DNA from: Hormiphora californensis | Taxonomy: Eukaryota; Ctenophora; Tentaculata; Cydippida; Pleurobrachiidae | NCBI GenBank assembly: GCA_020137815.1 | Contig: CM035357.1 | Span: 6,247,549-6,311,548, forward strand | Length of the DNA stretch: 64,000 nucleotides | Direction of reading: 5' to 3' | Shown here: in pieces, positions 1 through 21,297 of the stretch | Position numbering within the stretch: position 1 is the first letter of the stretch | How the letters are laid out: each line of letters opens with the position of its first letter | Made by a program: the position numbers and the translations under genes | The notes under the pieces: generated by a model | Databases searched by the model: none | Told to the model about the DNA's origin: nothing | The model's input: the letters and a program-made list of their open reading frames with translations, nothing else

Positions 1-1942
1 TTTCACTGTGAAACCATCCTCTTTCGGATGCAGTGCAAGCCCCTAGATACCTGATACTCTATATTGTAATGGCTATATCTTGTATTGCTCCATTTAGAAA
101 TTCACCCATGTTGCAATCAATGTGGGGGCGGTCTATTTATTGCAATACACATGGGGTGATGGGGGACAGCTGCCACCACCCATTGTTGTTACCATGGTAA
201 CCGAGGGGAGAACACTTAACCTGACAAACTTGACAGTGGCTGAGTAGTGAGAGGAGAGAGACTGACAGTGGCTGAATAGTGAGAGGAGAGAGAGGGACGG
301 TACTATGGAAGGGGAGTAAGAAGTAAAATAGAGTACTATAGCGAGTGATAGAGATTAGGGGAGAAAATAGGTAGAGAGATGGGAGTAAAAGAAAGAAAGA
401 ACTAGTAAGAGAGTGAGAGCGATATTGGATCAAGAGTGAGATCGAGAGGGGCCTATTTGAAGAGATCGAGAGACCAGATGGATAGTGTAAATTGTGTATC
501 AACAATACAACAGTATCGCTATTGACACGTCCAGATCTTGATTGTGTCACCTCTGATTACTTTGTAGCACAGCTGACTTATATCATCATATCGAGTTCTC
601 AGTCGGTTTAATTTGTAGTGCAGCCGTAACTCACAGAAAAAGTTGATCTCTATTTTTCCTTTACTGAGGATCATATAAGGCCAGGGAGACCCTGGGCTAT
701 AACATTATATATTGTGGTTGTTATCAGCACTCAAGTTCCCGACAAGATAGAAAGCTAATTCCGGTTGCGTGGGATTCGTATTGAAAAGCACATTCAGAAA
801 TATGTTGTTCCCTATTTTGGTGTTGATGACCGTCAGACCCTACTGAGGGGTAACCCCTCAACCCCCCACCCCCACCCCTTTGAGATGCAAAATGAATTGC
901 AACCTGTAAGCTTTCTCGGGTATTTAGCTGACTTCAAACAAAAAAGATAAAAAATATGGAACTTTCTAAGCTGCTTTTTTTCATGGACTATATTCCCTTT
1001 ATAAGGCACTTCGAGTTCATCGTGCATATCAATCGCGATTTTCTTAGCTTTAATGCGTGAGGATCATATAAGATGGAAGATAAGCTAACTTCTCCAGTCA
1101 AGAATTTCTCTCCCTGAACCCTGTTTTATCTTCCCCGGATCTCTTTCCGATTTGTCCCAATTAGTCACATTGTTGGCGAATTTGTTCATCCTAAATTGCT
1201 CCCTGAAACCAGGAGGAGTCCTTCATGAACAAGTTTCTTATCTTATCTTATCTTAATGCAAGGTAGCTTGCAAACCGTTATATATTCGCGATCACATACT
1301 TATTTTTTCACTCAATTGGAAATCTAAGGCCTAAGCAATTGATCTGAGCTGTGTGTTTTAGAAGTTCCACGGGAGATCTTGTTTCACATTGGGAAATGTG
1401 CAAGAAGAGTGATCTCGATTTAACATTACCAATCCCTTCAACACTTTTAGAATAGTACATTCCTAGTACAAATACTCAGAGCTTGGTTTGCCTCCTGTTA
1501 TATTGAAGTATCTATTGAAGTATTCGATTTCAACTTTGATAGATCGCTTGTCAACTTTGGTTGAAGACATTTAGCTAGCCCTTCTTGAACGGCCCTCCAT
1601 ATAATTAACCTGTCTCGATCAAATGTCAAGACTCAAGTGAACCAATTTAGATGGGTTCCGCAGATTTCTATTGCCCCAAAAACTCAACTACTTATATATT
1701 TTACGTGCATATTTCACAACATATAATAGTGGAGTTTTGTGTCAACACATGTGCGTCAAAATTGCTTTTCATGCAAATTGCATGGCCGGAATCTGTTTAG
1801 TAACCCTCGACTTTTTAGTGCACATATATTAACATTCGTCATTTCATTCCATTATTTTTCTTTTCCGATCTAAGTAGTTATAGCCCATATAATGTCAGGT
1901 GACGGATCGCAGCAGTTAGAGAGGTCAATCAAAGCAACGCAT

Positions 1943-2067
<125 letters not shown>

Positions 2068-3273
2068 ATTGCCCTCACATCTGTCAACCTACACAGGAGA
2101 GAGGGGAGGGGTGTACACACTGTGCACCATCTGTCACTCGTTATATTTCAAGGCCATGTCGCTTTTCCCTCTAGTCTTCCCGTCTCTCATTATCCATCCC
2201 TTACCCTCTCTACTAATTATGCTACTTTTTGGTCTTGCAACCTCCCTGCTTCAATATTTTAGCAGCCTAAGATGTGTGATATTTCTTTATATTGACCGAG
2301 AAATGCGTTTATATTTTCTATGGAAATGCATACCACACATAGTTACTAGCTAGGTGTGTTGTTCAGATGTTGTTTCCTTTTTTGGTCTTTCGTCTACACT
2401 CTACGCCCTACGACGTAGGGCCTACATGGCTATTTCACCGTGTAACATCAAGTACCATTTTCTTCATGATCTTTGACTCAAATCACCCATTCAGTTTAAC
2501 TACTGATCATGGGTTTCCACCGTATTGAGAACTACTGTACAACACCAAGTTATTTCCATCCTGCAGTTTGCTGGGAGTTTGCTACAAAAAGATTAATATA
2601 TAATGGTTTGCTCAGATCATTTATATGATAAGTGTGTTCTCTATCTACCTCTCTCTCTTGTCAACAGCTTTACTATCGTCACCTTCAGAGAAATCGATAG
2701 AGAGGGATAGAGGGATAAGATGTTGGGATAAAAACGAGAAAATAAATTCCAGGCTTTAGTAGGCTATGACTGGCCAACTAAGATTCAGGGTTAGATTATG
2801 GGAGAGCGAATGACGTAGAGATGACGTAAGGATCAGTACAATAACAGTACCCCCGAGAGCTTGAAGAAAATACAGAGCCTTAACCTTCTAGAGTTGGGGG
2901 AGAGAGTGGGAGGGATAGAGAGAATGAACTAGGTCAAGTGAGATAGATCTATATGGCGCAGTAGAGAGAGGGAGAGATAGGGAGAGAGAGATATATATAG
3001 CAAGAGAGAGAGAGAGAGAAGATTTCTTGGCAGGAGGAGATGAGTTACTGAGAGTCTGTACACAACTCATTTTTCCATCGTTTCCTTCGCGTCTGATCCT
3101 CATTAGTCCTCGCCTCATACGATATGTGTGGTTCAGTCAAACCCATCATACTATCCGTCTATATATCCCTGTCGTCATAGACCCTCCCGAGTCCTGGACT
3201 GTCAAGCTTCTCTCCGTGTCTCATTTTGTTAGATTAACATTTTAGATTTTCTAATTTTTTACTTCATTGATCT

Positions 3274-3727
3274 TAATATTAGGCTGTCCAAGAAATAATG
3301 TCGCGGGCCGATTTCTCCAACTTAACTCAACAATTTCGGTATACAACTTTTTCTAGCGCCTAGATCTAACCTTTGTCTGTATAAAACAAGTGTCTTTTTT
3401 TTATACAATGCGTCGAGACTAAAATCGCATGGTTACTATATCTTTGGACGACGGGCTATCGATTGGCGCCATTTAGAGATGTGGAAACTCAAAGGGGTTC
3501 CTTCCAGCGACGTTTTAAAATTTGCAAAACTCCCGTTCAGCGGCACATCGACTTCCGGTGACAGATGACCCAAATATGGGCAATGAAAATATTAGTATGA
3601 AATTCTAAATGTGTTTCCCCGACTGGAAATTGTCTACTGAACAAGATAGAACTAGTTTAAAGTCGCTAACTCATGTATTTCTACAAAAAATTGTAAGACG
3701 ACATTATTTCCTGGACACTCTAATATT
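3274..3727. mobile_element. Non-autonomous TIR element, about 450 bp
   Basis: The two ends are imperfect inverted copies. The left end reads TGTCCAAGAAATAATGTCG and the right end is its near-reverse complement, CGACATTATTTCCTGGACA. Both are flanked by TAATATTA-like sequence. The interior has no intact transposase frame. The end structure suggests a degraded mariner/Tc1-type or MITE copy; superfamily is inferred. Confidence 0.55.
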
Positions 3728-4125
3728 AATAGGACATTCAGTTTTCTACCTCTGTTTCTGTATTTGATGAAAGGAAATACTACTTTCAAGCCGGTTCACC
3801 CTTTCCTCGCTCACGTGCCCTGACAGTAGTAACTACTACACGTTACCAAATGGCAGAGAATGATGTAACCACATGGTTATTGAAGTCTTAATCCCAACCA
3901 TTTGGGAATTGCTTTTTGAAGATTCTGAATCTTCAAAAATAATCTTAGATTCATTATTCACCTGACCATTTAGTCACTTGCTGGACAGTTTGTTTCTCTG
4001 TTTTACAGAGGTCTTTCTTTTTAACTCCAATATATAATGCAATTGCCAGTTATATTTATAATTCAATGATTTCCAATTCCCAAATGCTAACCACACTCTC
4101 TCTTTCCCAATATAGATCACACCAC

Positions 4126-5241
4126 ATGGATTCGCTGGAAGTGGAAGCGTCTACTCCGCACCTTGACCCCGTCCCCTACTCATCCATTTCCGAGGACATC
4201 CTCGGAGTGATTTACATCATCCTAATGACAATAGGTATTCCCTCCAACATCGTATCCGTGATCTACTTCTCCCGCCAGAAAGTCCGCCCTGGGTCAACCA
4301 GAGAGTTTTTCAAGTGGATCTACACAAACATTGCCTGTACAGACCTGCTGGTGTGTGTTTTCTGCTTCCCCATGGCAACTGTCTTCCTCTCCCCGCAACG
4401 GAACTCACCCCTCTTCCTTAACGATATGTTCTGTGCGTTTTGGGCGTTTGCCTGGGAGCTCCTTCCCTACTATTCCGTGTACCTGGTCCTGGTCCTTTCC
4501 TGGTCTCGTATGGCCATCCTGATCAGACCGATGATAGTTCTGAACAAACAACTCCTCATTGTCAGCCTGGTCCTTTACAATATCCTCCTTCTCACCACCA
4601 AGGTCGCATTCTTCTACGGAGATATTACACAGATAGACTACACTAAACGAGATGCTCTCTGCATTCTCACTGCTGTTGAGGGAATGAGCAAATATTACCC
4701 AATCTACACGTTTTTCAACATCATCCTCCTGGCCATGCCCATTATACCCATCTGTATCAGCTGTGTGAGCTCTGTGGTCAAAATGTACAAGACGGACATG
4801 GCGGTTAGAATAGCACGGCGTGCATCCACCAACGGGAACAGTAAAGCAGCTGCTTCAAAGTCTTCAAAACGATCAGCGCACCGCCACAAGCACGCCACTA
4901 CGACAGTGATCATCATGACGGTGACCTACATTCTCTGCAATCTTCCAGTATTTGTCAACTACGTGGCGTATGGGTATTGGAGCGTGATGTCCGCTATAAA
5001 GTCTGTTGACTATCGTTCAATATACGGGACTCATTTTCTTTACTACTACAGCTGGAGCAGCTGTCTAGTGCTGGCCGTTCTACTCAACTCCACAATTAAT
5101 CCCATTGTCTATGCCACCAGAATGAGGGAGTTCAGGAACTCTATTATCTACAAGTGTGAGGCCCTGGTGAGAGACAGTTCTGCTGCTGCCACACCTCCTG
5201 GTGGTGATCATGATAACCCTTCAAGTGTGTCCGTGTCCTAG
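4126..5241 (+). CDS. Rhodopsin-class G-protein coupled receptor
   Basis: This is a class A seven-transmembrane receptor of the plasma membrane, coded in one uninterrupted frame of about 371 residues. TM1 carries the G-x-x-x-N motif (GIPSNIVSV), and TM2 has NIACTDLL. A cysteine before TM3 and one in ALCILT of loop 2 can form the usual disulfide. TM6 reads CNLP and TM7 ends NSTINPIVYATR, the canonical NPxxY. The TM3 end is WSRM instead of DRY, keeping only the arginine. Loop 3 is rich in Ser, Lys and Arg; the tail is Ser-rich. The frame stays open to an ATG at 4066, but TTTCCCAATATAG at about 4102-4114 looks like a splice acceptor, so I prefer the ATG at 4126 in a final exon with 5' UTR. Ligand and G protein are unknown. 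Confidence 0.85.
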   Translation: MDSLEVEASTPHLDPVPYSSISEDILGVIYIILMTIGIPSNIVSVIYFSRQKVRPGSTREFFKWIYTNIACTDLLVCVFCFPMATVFLSPQRNSPLFLNDMFCAFWAFAWELLPYYSVYLVLVLSWSRMAILIRPMIVLNKQLLIVSLVLYNILLLTTKVAFFYGDITQIDYTKRDALCILTAVEGMSKYYPIYTFFNIILLAMPIIPICISCVSSVVKMYKTDMAVRIARRASTNGNSKAAASKSSKRSAHRHKHATTTVIIMTVTYILCNLPVFVNYVAYGYWSVMSAIKSVDYRSIYGTHFLYYYSWSSCLVLAVLLNSTINPIVYATRMREFRNSIIYKCEALVRDSSAAATPPGGDHDNPSSVSVS

Positions 5242-5411
5242 TGTTTAGACTGTTTAGATAATAGATAGTATTTGTTGGTGCTGTATTTGTTTATTTTTTT
5301 GTCAAATAATCCAATATTCGAGTTTAAAATTTGTCTACATGTACAGAACAAAACATACAAAAAACCGAATGTAAAAAGATAAAAACACGTGCATCATGTC
5401 CTACTCTGAAG

Positions 5412-5520
5412 CAGGAACCGACCGAAACAAGTAAACAACCAATGAGAACTCGTTATTTAGGTCACGTGACTGGTTATCAGCCAATCAAGGACCAGTATTT
5501 CCTGGTTCGGTCGGTTCCTG
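5412..5520. mobile_element. MITE family A, copy 1 (109 bp)
   Basis: Terminal inverted repeats CAGGAACCGACCGAA and its reverse complement bound a 109-bp element. A perfect 8-bp target duplication, CTCTGAAG, lies at 5404-5411 and 5521-5528. The 8-bp duplication fits hAT-type transposition. The element lies at the 3' coding end of the thioesterase gene on the opposite strand and supplies its present stop codon. Confidence 0.9.
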
Positions 5521-6594
5521 CTCTGAAGTATCCAACTCAACGTGAGGGGTACCCATAAACTTGGTGTGTTGTCCCTTCAGTAGAAGGTCACCCTTCTCAT
5601 TGTATATGAAACACGAACTAAACGCCAGGGTCTTACCGGCCCTGTCACACTTCGCCACTATATCTATCTCTTGGCCCACGGGTGCTCCTTTGAGGTATGA
5701 TATCTGCATGTCTGTTGAAACTCCCCACCGCTCACACCTGGTAGGTTGATAGTTGTGGATATTTTATGGATCATATCAGGAGAATAAGAAAATCAAGTTA
5801 TAAAGTAGGTACTTGGATAGAATAGCGACGGAGGAGCAGACATCAACTAGCGAGGCGCCAAGTCCACCATGCATTGTTCCGTACACATTCCCATCATCTT
5901 TTTCAACCATCATACGGAACTTAACCTGAAACAAAGTTGGATAAAGTACTAATACTAATGTTGGGCTCAGGAATTCTTTTGTGTGTGAATTTAGGCTTTT
6001 CTCTTTCTTTCTCCCCCTCACTCAAAGGAGGAGAGAGTGATTTACGTACTGTGCCAGAAGTTGCTTCCGTTAGTTTTAGATGAGACATTGTCTTTCCCGA
6101 AAAGCCGTCAAAAATAGTTTTCTTTATTTCACGGATTAGGGCTCGAGCAAGAGACATTTCTTGAAACTTTTTTGGAAAAGCGTATATAAATTATTACACC
6201 CAGTTCATCGAATTAATAATTTATAAAAGACATTCAAATTTAAATTCTGGAAATGAGGGAGGGGAACAAGAATCACAAGAATTTTAGTGTAGATGAGATT
6301 TTCTATTTTTTAGCCAAATTAAATGTAAAGCTTAACATCCAGTACCGGGGTATCTCGTTGTTAAGGACTAGCGTTTGAAAGATCTATAGAAGTAGGACAT
6401 CATTTTTTGGTGTACTAAAAAAGTTCGCCCATTAGACAAGCGCATAACTCCAAAGCCAGTAATTGTATTTGTTTACGTACTGTGCCGGGAGTTGCATCCG
6501 TCAGTTTAACGTGCGACATGGTTTTGGCCGAAAATCCACCCGTATCGCTTACGACTTTCTTTAGTTGACGGCTAAGGGCCCGAGCAAGAGACAT
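5485..6594 (-). CDS. ACOT13: Hotdog-fold acyl-CoA thioesterase (ACOT13/THEM2 type)
   Basis: Members of this family hydrolyse medium- and long-chain acyl-CoA, often at mitochondria. Minus-strand exons are 6050-6157 (first exon a), 5813-5925 and 5485-5737. An alternative first exon b is 6481-6594. The product is about 157 residues against about 140 in the human protein. The catalytic stretch is GTMHGGLGASLVD, matching the family HGG motif, and the C-terminal half has DRAGKTLAFSS and KGQHTKFMG. Both first exons start MSLARAL, contain KTMSH and end in phase 0 at a GTACGTAA donor, so they are interchangeable. The last eleven residues and the TGA come from the MITE at 5412-5520. The ancestral TAG lies just past it at 5401-5403. 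Mitochondrial targeting is not assessed. Confidence 0.88.
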
Positions 6595-6939
6595 TTCTTG
6601 AAACCTTTTTTTTGAAAAACATAACAGTTAGTACATTACCTAACCACTAACTATTATCTGATATCGAGCGAGGGATTGCAACACCAACCACCGTATTATT
6701 TTGTCACATTTATATAGAATTGTATCACATCGTTGTCAACAAATGGCGTAACAAGGGCCTGAAGGCTGCAGCACATGACAAGATGAAAATTGGACTGCAC
6801 AAGGGGCGTGAAACCTGTTTCCCTACTCGTCAATATGTTATAACCCTCCTTTACAACATTTGTCACAGCCCACAGGGCCAATTGACAGAGGGTCGATCAA
6901 GGCAACCTGTGAATACGCAGTGCAATGTGAATCGGTATC

Positions 6940-7335
6940 GCCAGGGCAACGTTACAATCTGGGTGTTTTTTTTTTTTTTTGAGAAATTTTTGCGAAGGCC
7001 GGGGTACCGGTTCAAATAGAAAATATGTCAGTACAATATTATTTACATGAATAGATATAAAAATAAAATTTACTCTTACCGGTGTAATAAGTTAAGTATA
7101 AATAAATCAGATAATAAGGTGAAAATCGTTTGTTTTGCTACAAAAATGTGTCCATTTATTGCCCTTGTACCCCCTGATGGCGATGAGATGGCGATCTGGG
7201 TGTTTTTGGAACAGAAATTACTGCTAAAATGTCCAATAACTAATCAAAGGCCTCATTGAGCTCTTCCTGGCAGTTTATACCTTAAGAATTTAGATAGGCC
7301 GGTAAAAAACACCCAGAAAGCAACGGCGCCCAGGC
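6940..7335. mobile_element. TIR element, about 396 bp
   Basis: The left end (GCCAGGGCAACGTTACAATC, then TGGGTGTTTTTT) and the reverse complement of the right end (GCCTGGGCGCCGTTGC, then TTTCTGGGTGTTTTTT) match imperfectly. The interior is AT-rich with no coding capacity seen. It behaves as a MITE; no target duplication was recognised. Confidence 0.55.
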
Positions 7336-7604
7336 AAAACTGGATCTTTTCACATAAAAAAGGGGGAAAAAAGAAAACAGAAGTCACAAGTTTTCAAAAC
7401 TTTTTTCAAAATACATGCGCGTCCAATAATGCATCGTTGTTAAAGATTAATTTGGCGCGTTACATAACTTTGCTGATGCCGCCCCGCAATTTTTGCCGAA
7501 AATGATCGCCGCGCGGTCGAAGCTCAGCGAAAAGGTCGAGTCGTTGCGCTGACAAGCGCCAAAGTTTTCCTGATCTCTAAAAAGCGTCAGCCGCCAACAG
7601 CAAC

Positions 7605-7727
7605 TAAAGTCCGTTTCAAACGACTTGACCTGAGATTCCTGGAAATTCAGGATTTCCCCTTTGTAAATACACGCGCAATGGGCCAAATTCCAAGAATTAC
7701 GGGTTGAGTCGCTTGAAACGGACTTTA
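7605..7727. mobile_element. MITE family B, copy 1 (123 bp)
   Basis: The terminal inverted repeats are about 27 bp, starting TAAAGTCCGTTTCAA. A near-identical 123-bp copy is at 45625-45747. No clear target duplication was seen, so superfamily is not assigned. Confidence 0.8.
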
Positions 7728-7923
7728 CAACCGAAATGATACAGTCACAGCCTACAGGCGTTTGACAAGACGTTTGATCAATTTGGAATACGGAATTGCT
7801 CAAGCGCCAAGTTTAGATTTGGTCCGAGCCTTGAGGCGTCCCAAAAGTTTTGTAACGCAAAAATTCATCGGTGTTTATTCTGATTTCTAAACCTCCCCAC
7901 TTCTCACATTCCCTAGCCCACTC

Positions 7924-9071
7924 ATGAACATCCAACTGAACATCCCAGACATTTTCATTCACCTGCTGGAGGAGATCCAAGGGATGGGGTTCTCCCCCGA
8001 GTCCCCTGAGTACTGTGTCACCCTCATAGGAATGAGCAAGGTGATGGGCCGCCTTCGAAACTCTGCAGCTGGAAAGAGTGTAGCCCGGCATCAGCTACAG
8101 CAACAACGAGGCATCCCACCTCCACGTCCCCAAATCATTCAACGCACATCGAACTACACGCCACCCCAACTACTTTACACTAGACCTACCCACCCCATGA
8201 TCCTTCCTCATCCTACAATTCCTGCCCCAGCCATGATCCAATCACAGCAAGTGCCACAAAGATACCCCACTACTATTGTTTCTGCTAGAAACGTTGTCAA
8301 AACTCCAACTGGATATTTTACCGGGCCCCCGGGAAACATCTTGTTTGTGCCAACTCAGCCACAGAGATGCCAAGATGTCCCCCAGCAGACAGCTCCGAGT
8401 ACACTGGGAACCCAGAAACCAAGTCCAACAACGAAGGGAATAAAACGGCCTCAGACGGCCAAGAAATCAACGCCAAAGAAACGCAAAGTTTTGACAGAAT
8501 CAATGATAGATGCACAGAATGCAGAGATGATTAAAAGGAAACTTCTCCGCCTCAAGGCCCTCAAGTCGAGACCTGTTCCTGAACTGGTCCGAACTGAGCC
8601 GGAAGTATTAGTTAAATTACCCAGTCCACCACCCATCACCAACTCCAACTCCCGCTATCCCAGCCGATCTGGTAGAAAGCGTGTGTCATATGTGGAGGGA
8701 TGCGACTGGAACGAAGAGGATTGTGGTGAGGAACAACAACCCTCCACCCAAGAGAGCACAACTTCTGAAGTCTTATCGAGTAGCAGCCAAGAACTCACTT
8801 CCTCCTCCTCATCCTCCCAAACCTCTCATGGAGATGCCCCGGATACTGATGGCCGACATTCTCCCTATCACCTGTACAAAATGTGACAGGACCTTCACTT
8901 CAAGACGAGGATTGAAGCAGCACTTTCAACTCACCACGCCACAAGATGAAACATAATGAGTACAAGTGTGATCCGTGTGGGGTGGCCTTTCTATCCAAGA
9001 GATGGGCACTGAGACATAATGAAACGGTGCACGGTGGAGATGAAATGATTGATGTAAAGCCAACCGTGTGA
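7924..9071 (+). CDS. Proline/serine-rich C2H2 zinc-finger protein
   Basis: The orthologue is not recognised. The product is probably a nuclear DNA- or chromatin-associated protein. The N-terminus (MNIQLNIPDIFIHLLEEIQG) is followed by a Pro/Gln-rich region, basic patches KKSTPKKRKV and MIKRKLLRLK that could be nuclear localisation signals, an acidic Ser-rich stretch, and two C-terminal C2H2 fingers of spacing C-x2-C-x12-H-x5-H (CTKCDRTF and YKCDPCGVAF). The reading frame breaks twice, near 8851 (extra G in GGCC) and near 8935 (extra T in TTT). Dropping one base at each restores both fingers in one frame ending at the TGA at 9069-9071. CATTCCCTAG at about 7908-7917 could be an acceptor placing the ATG in a later exon. 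Confidence 0.65.
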
Positions 9072-9313
9072 ACTCTTCTTCTTCTTCTTGGAGGCCGTCT
9101 CCATTGGTTGAGATTAAGGATTAACCGTGTGAACTCACTACTTACTGACCAATGAACATGCATTAACTCTCCCAATAGTTATCAAATCATTCAATTTATA
9201 AATTCTTTATCATCTCAAATTTCACAACTCATGCCTCATAATGAATCTCTCTCGCCGTATAATTCACTGCATTGCTGTAAATAATAATTCTTATCTTTCT
9301 CTGTTGATAGACT

Positions 9314-20726
<11,413 letters not shown>

Positions 20727-21297
20727 GGAAATGTATTAATTGTAACTTGATTTAAGATGAACTCATTGCAGTTTAATTGGAACTTTAAGAACTTTATTAA
20801 TCGATGTCAGATGTACATAAGTTGTGATTTATTGTGTAAACTTTATGTTTTTAGAAAACCATGATCCATTATAAGTATTATTGAGATGGTTCGGCAGATC
20901 AACTGCAAGTTGCAGCTGCATCTCTGCATAAAACTTGTTCCCGCGCCAAGCCTGTTTTTCCCAGGGGTCTACTGAAAGTCATGGTAACGCGCGCGATTCT
21001 GTGATGAAAGTACCTAATTTCAGCAATCCAAATAGCAGCGCAGTCGTTTGGCGGCAGCCGCAAAGAAATTGTGTTATCACGGCTTTTTGCCGCGCAAACG
21101 CGCGTATGAAACTTTGATTTTGTAAAAAGAAAATTTTGAAATTGAGTTCACTTTTTCAAAAGTGCTTTTTGACTTTTTAGTTTTTTGAGTTCTGAAAAGC
21201 ACTGTCTACAACAGGTGCTTAAGAGAAAGCTATTCCTCACTTACCATCTTTAGAGTTACCAGTGAGTGCATTTTATTAACTTAAATCTCTTCTCAGG
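20727..21297. other. Intergenic spacer before the KH gene
   Basis: It holds the FBXL13 3' region and the presumed promoter and 5' leader of the RNA-binding gene. CTTCTCAGG directly before the ATG at 21298 looks like a splice acceptor, so an untranslated first exon may lie here. No RNA gene was seen. Confidence 0.5.

Noticed and set aside
7447-7803. 118-residue minus-strand open frame
   Set aside because: A third of it is MITE family B sequence, so it is a chance frame.
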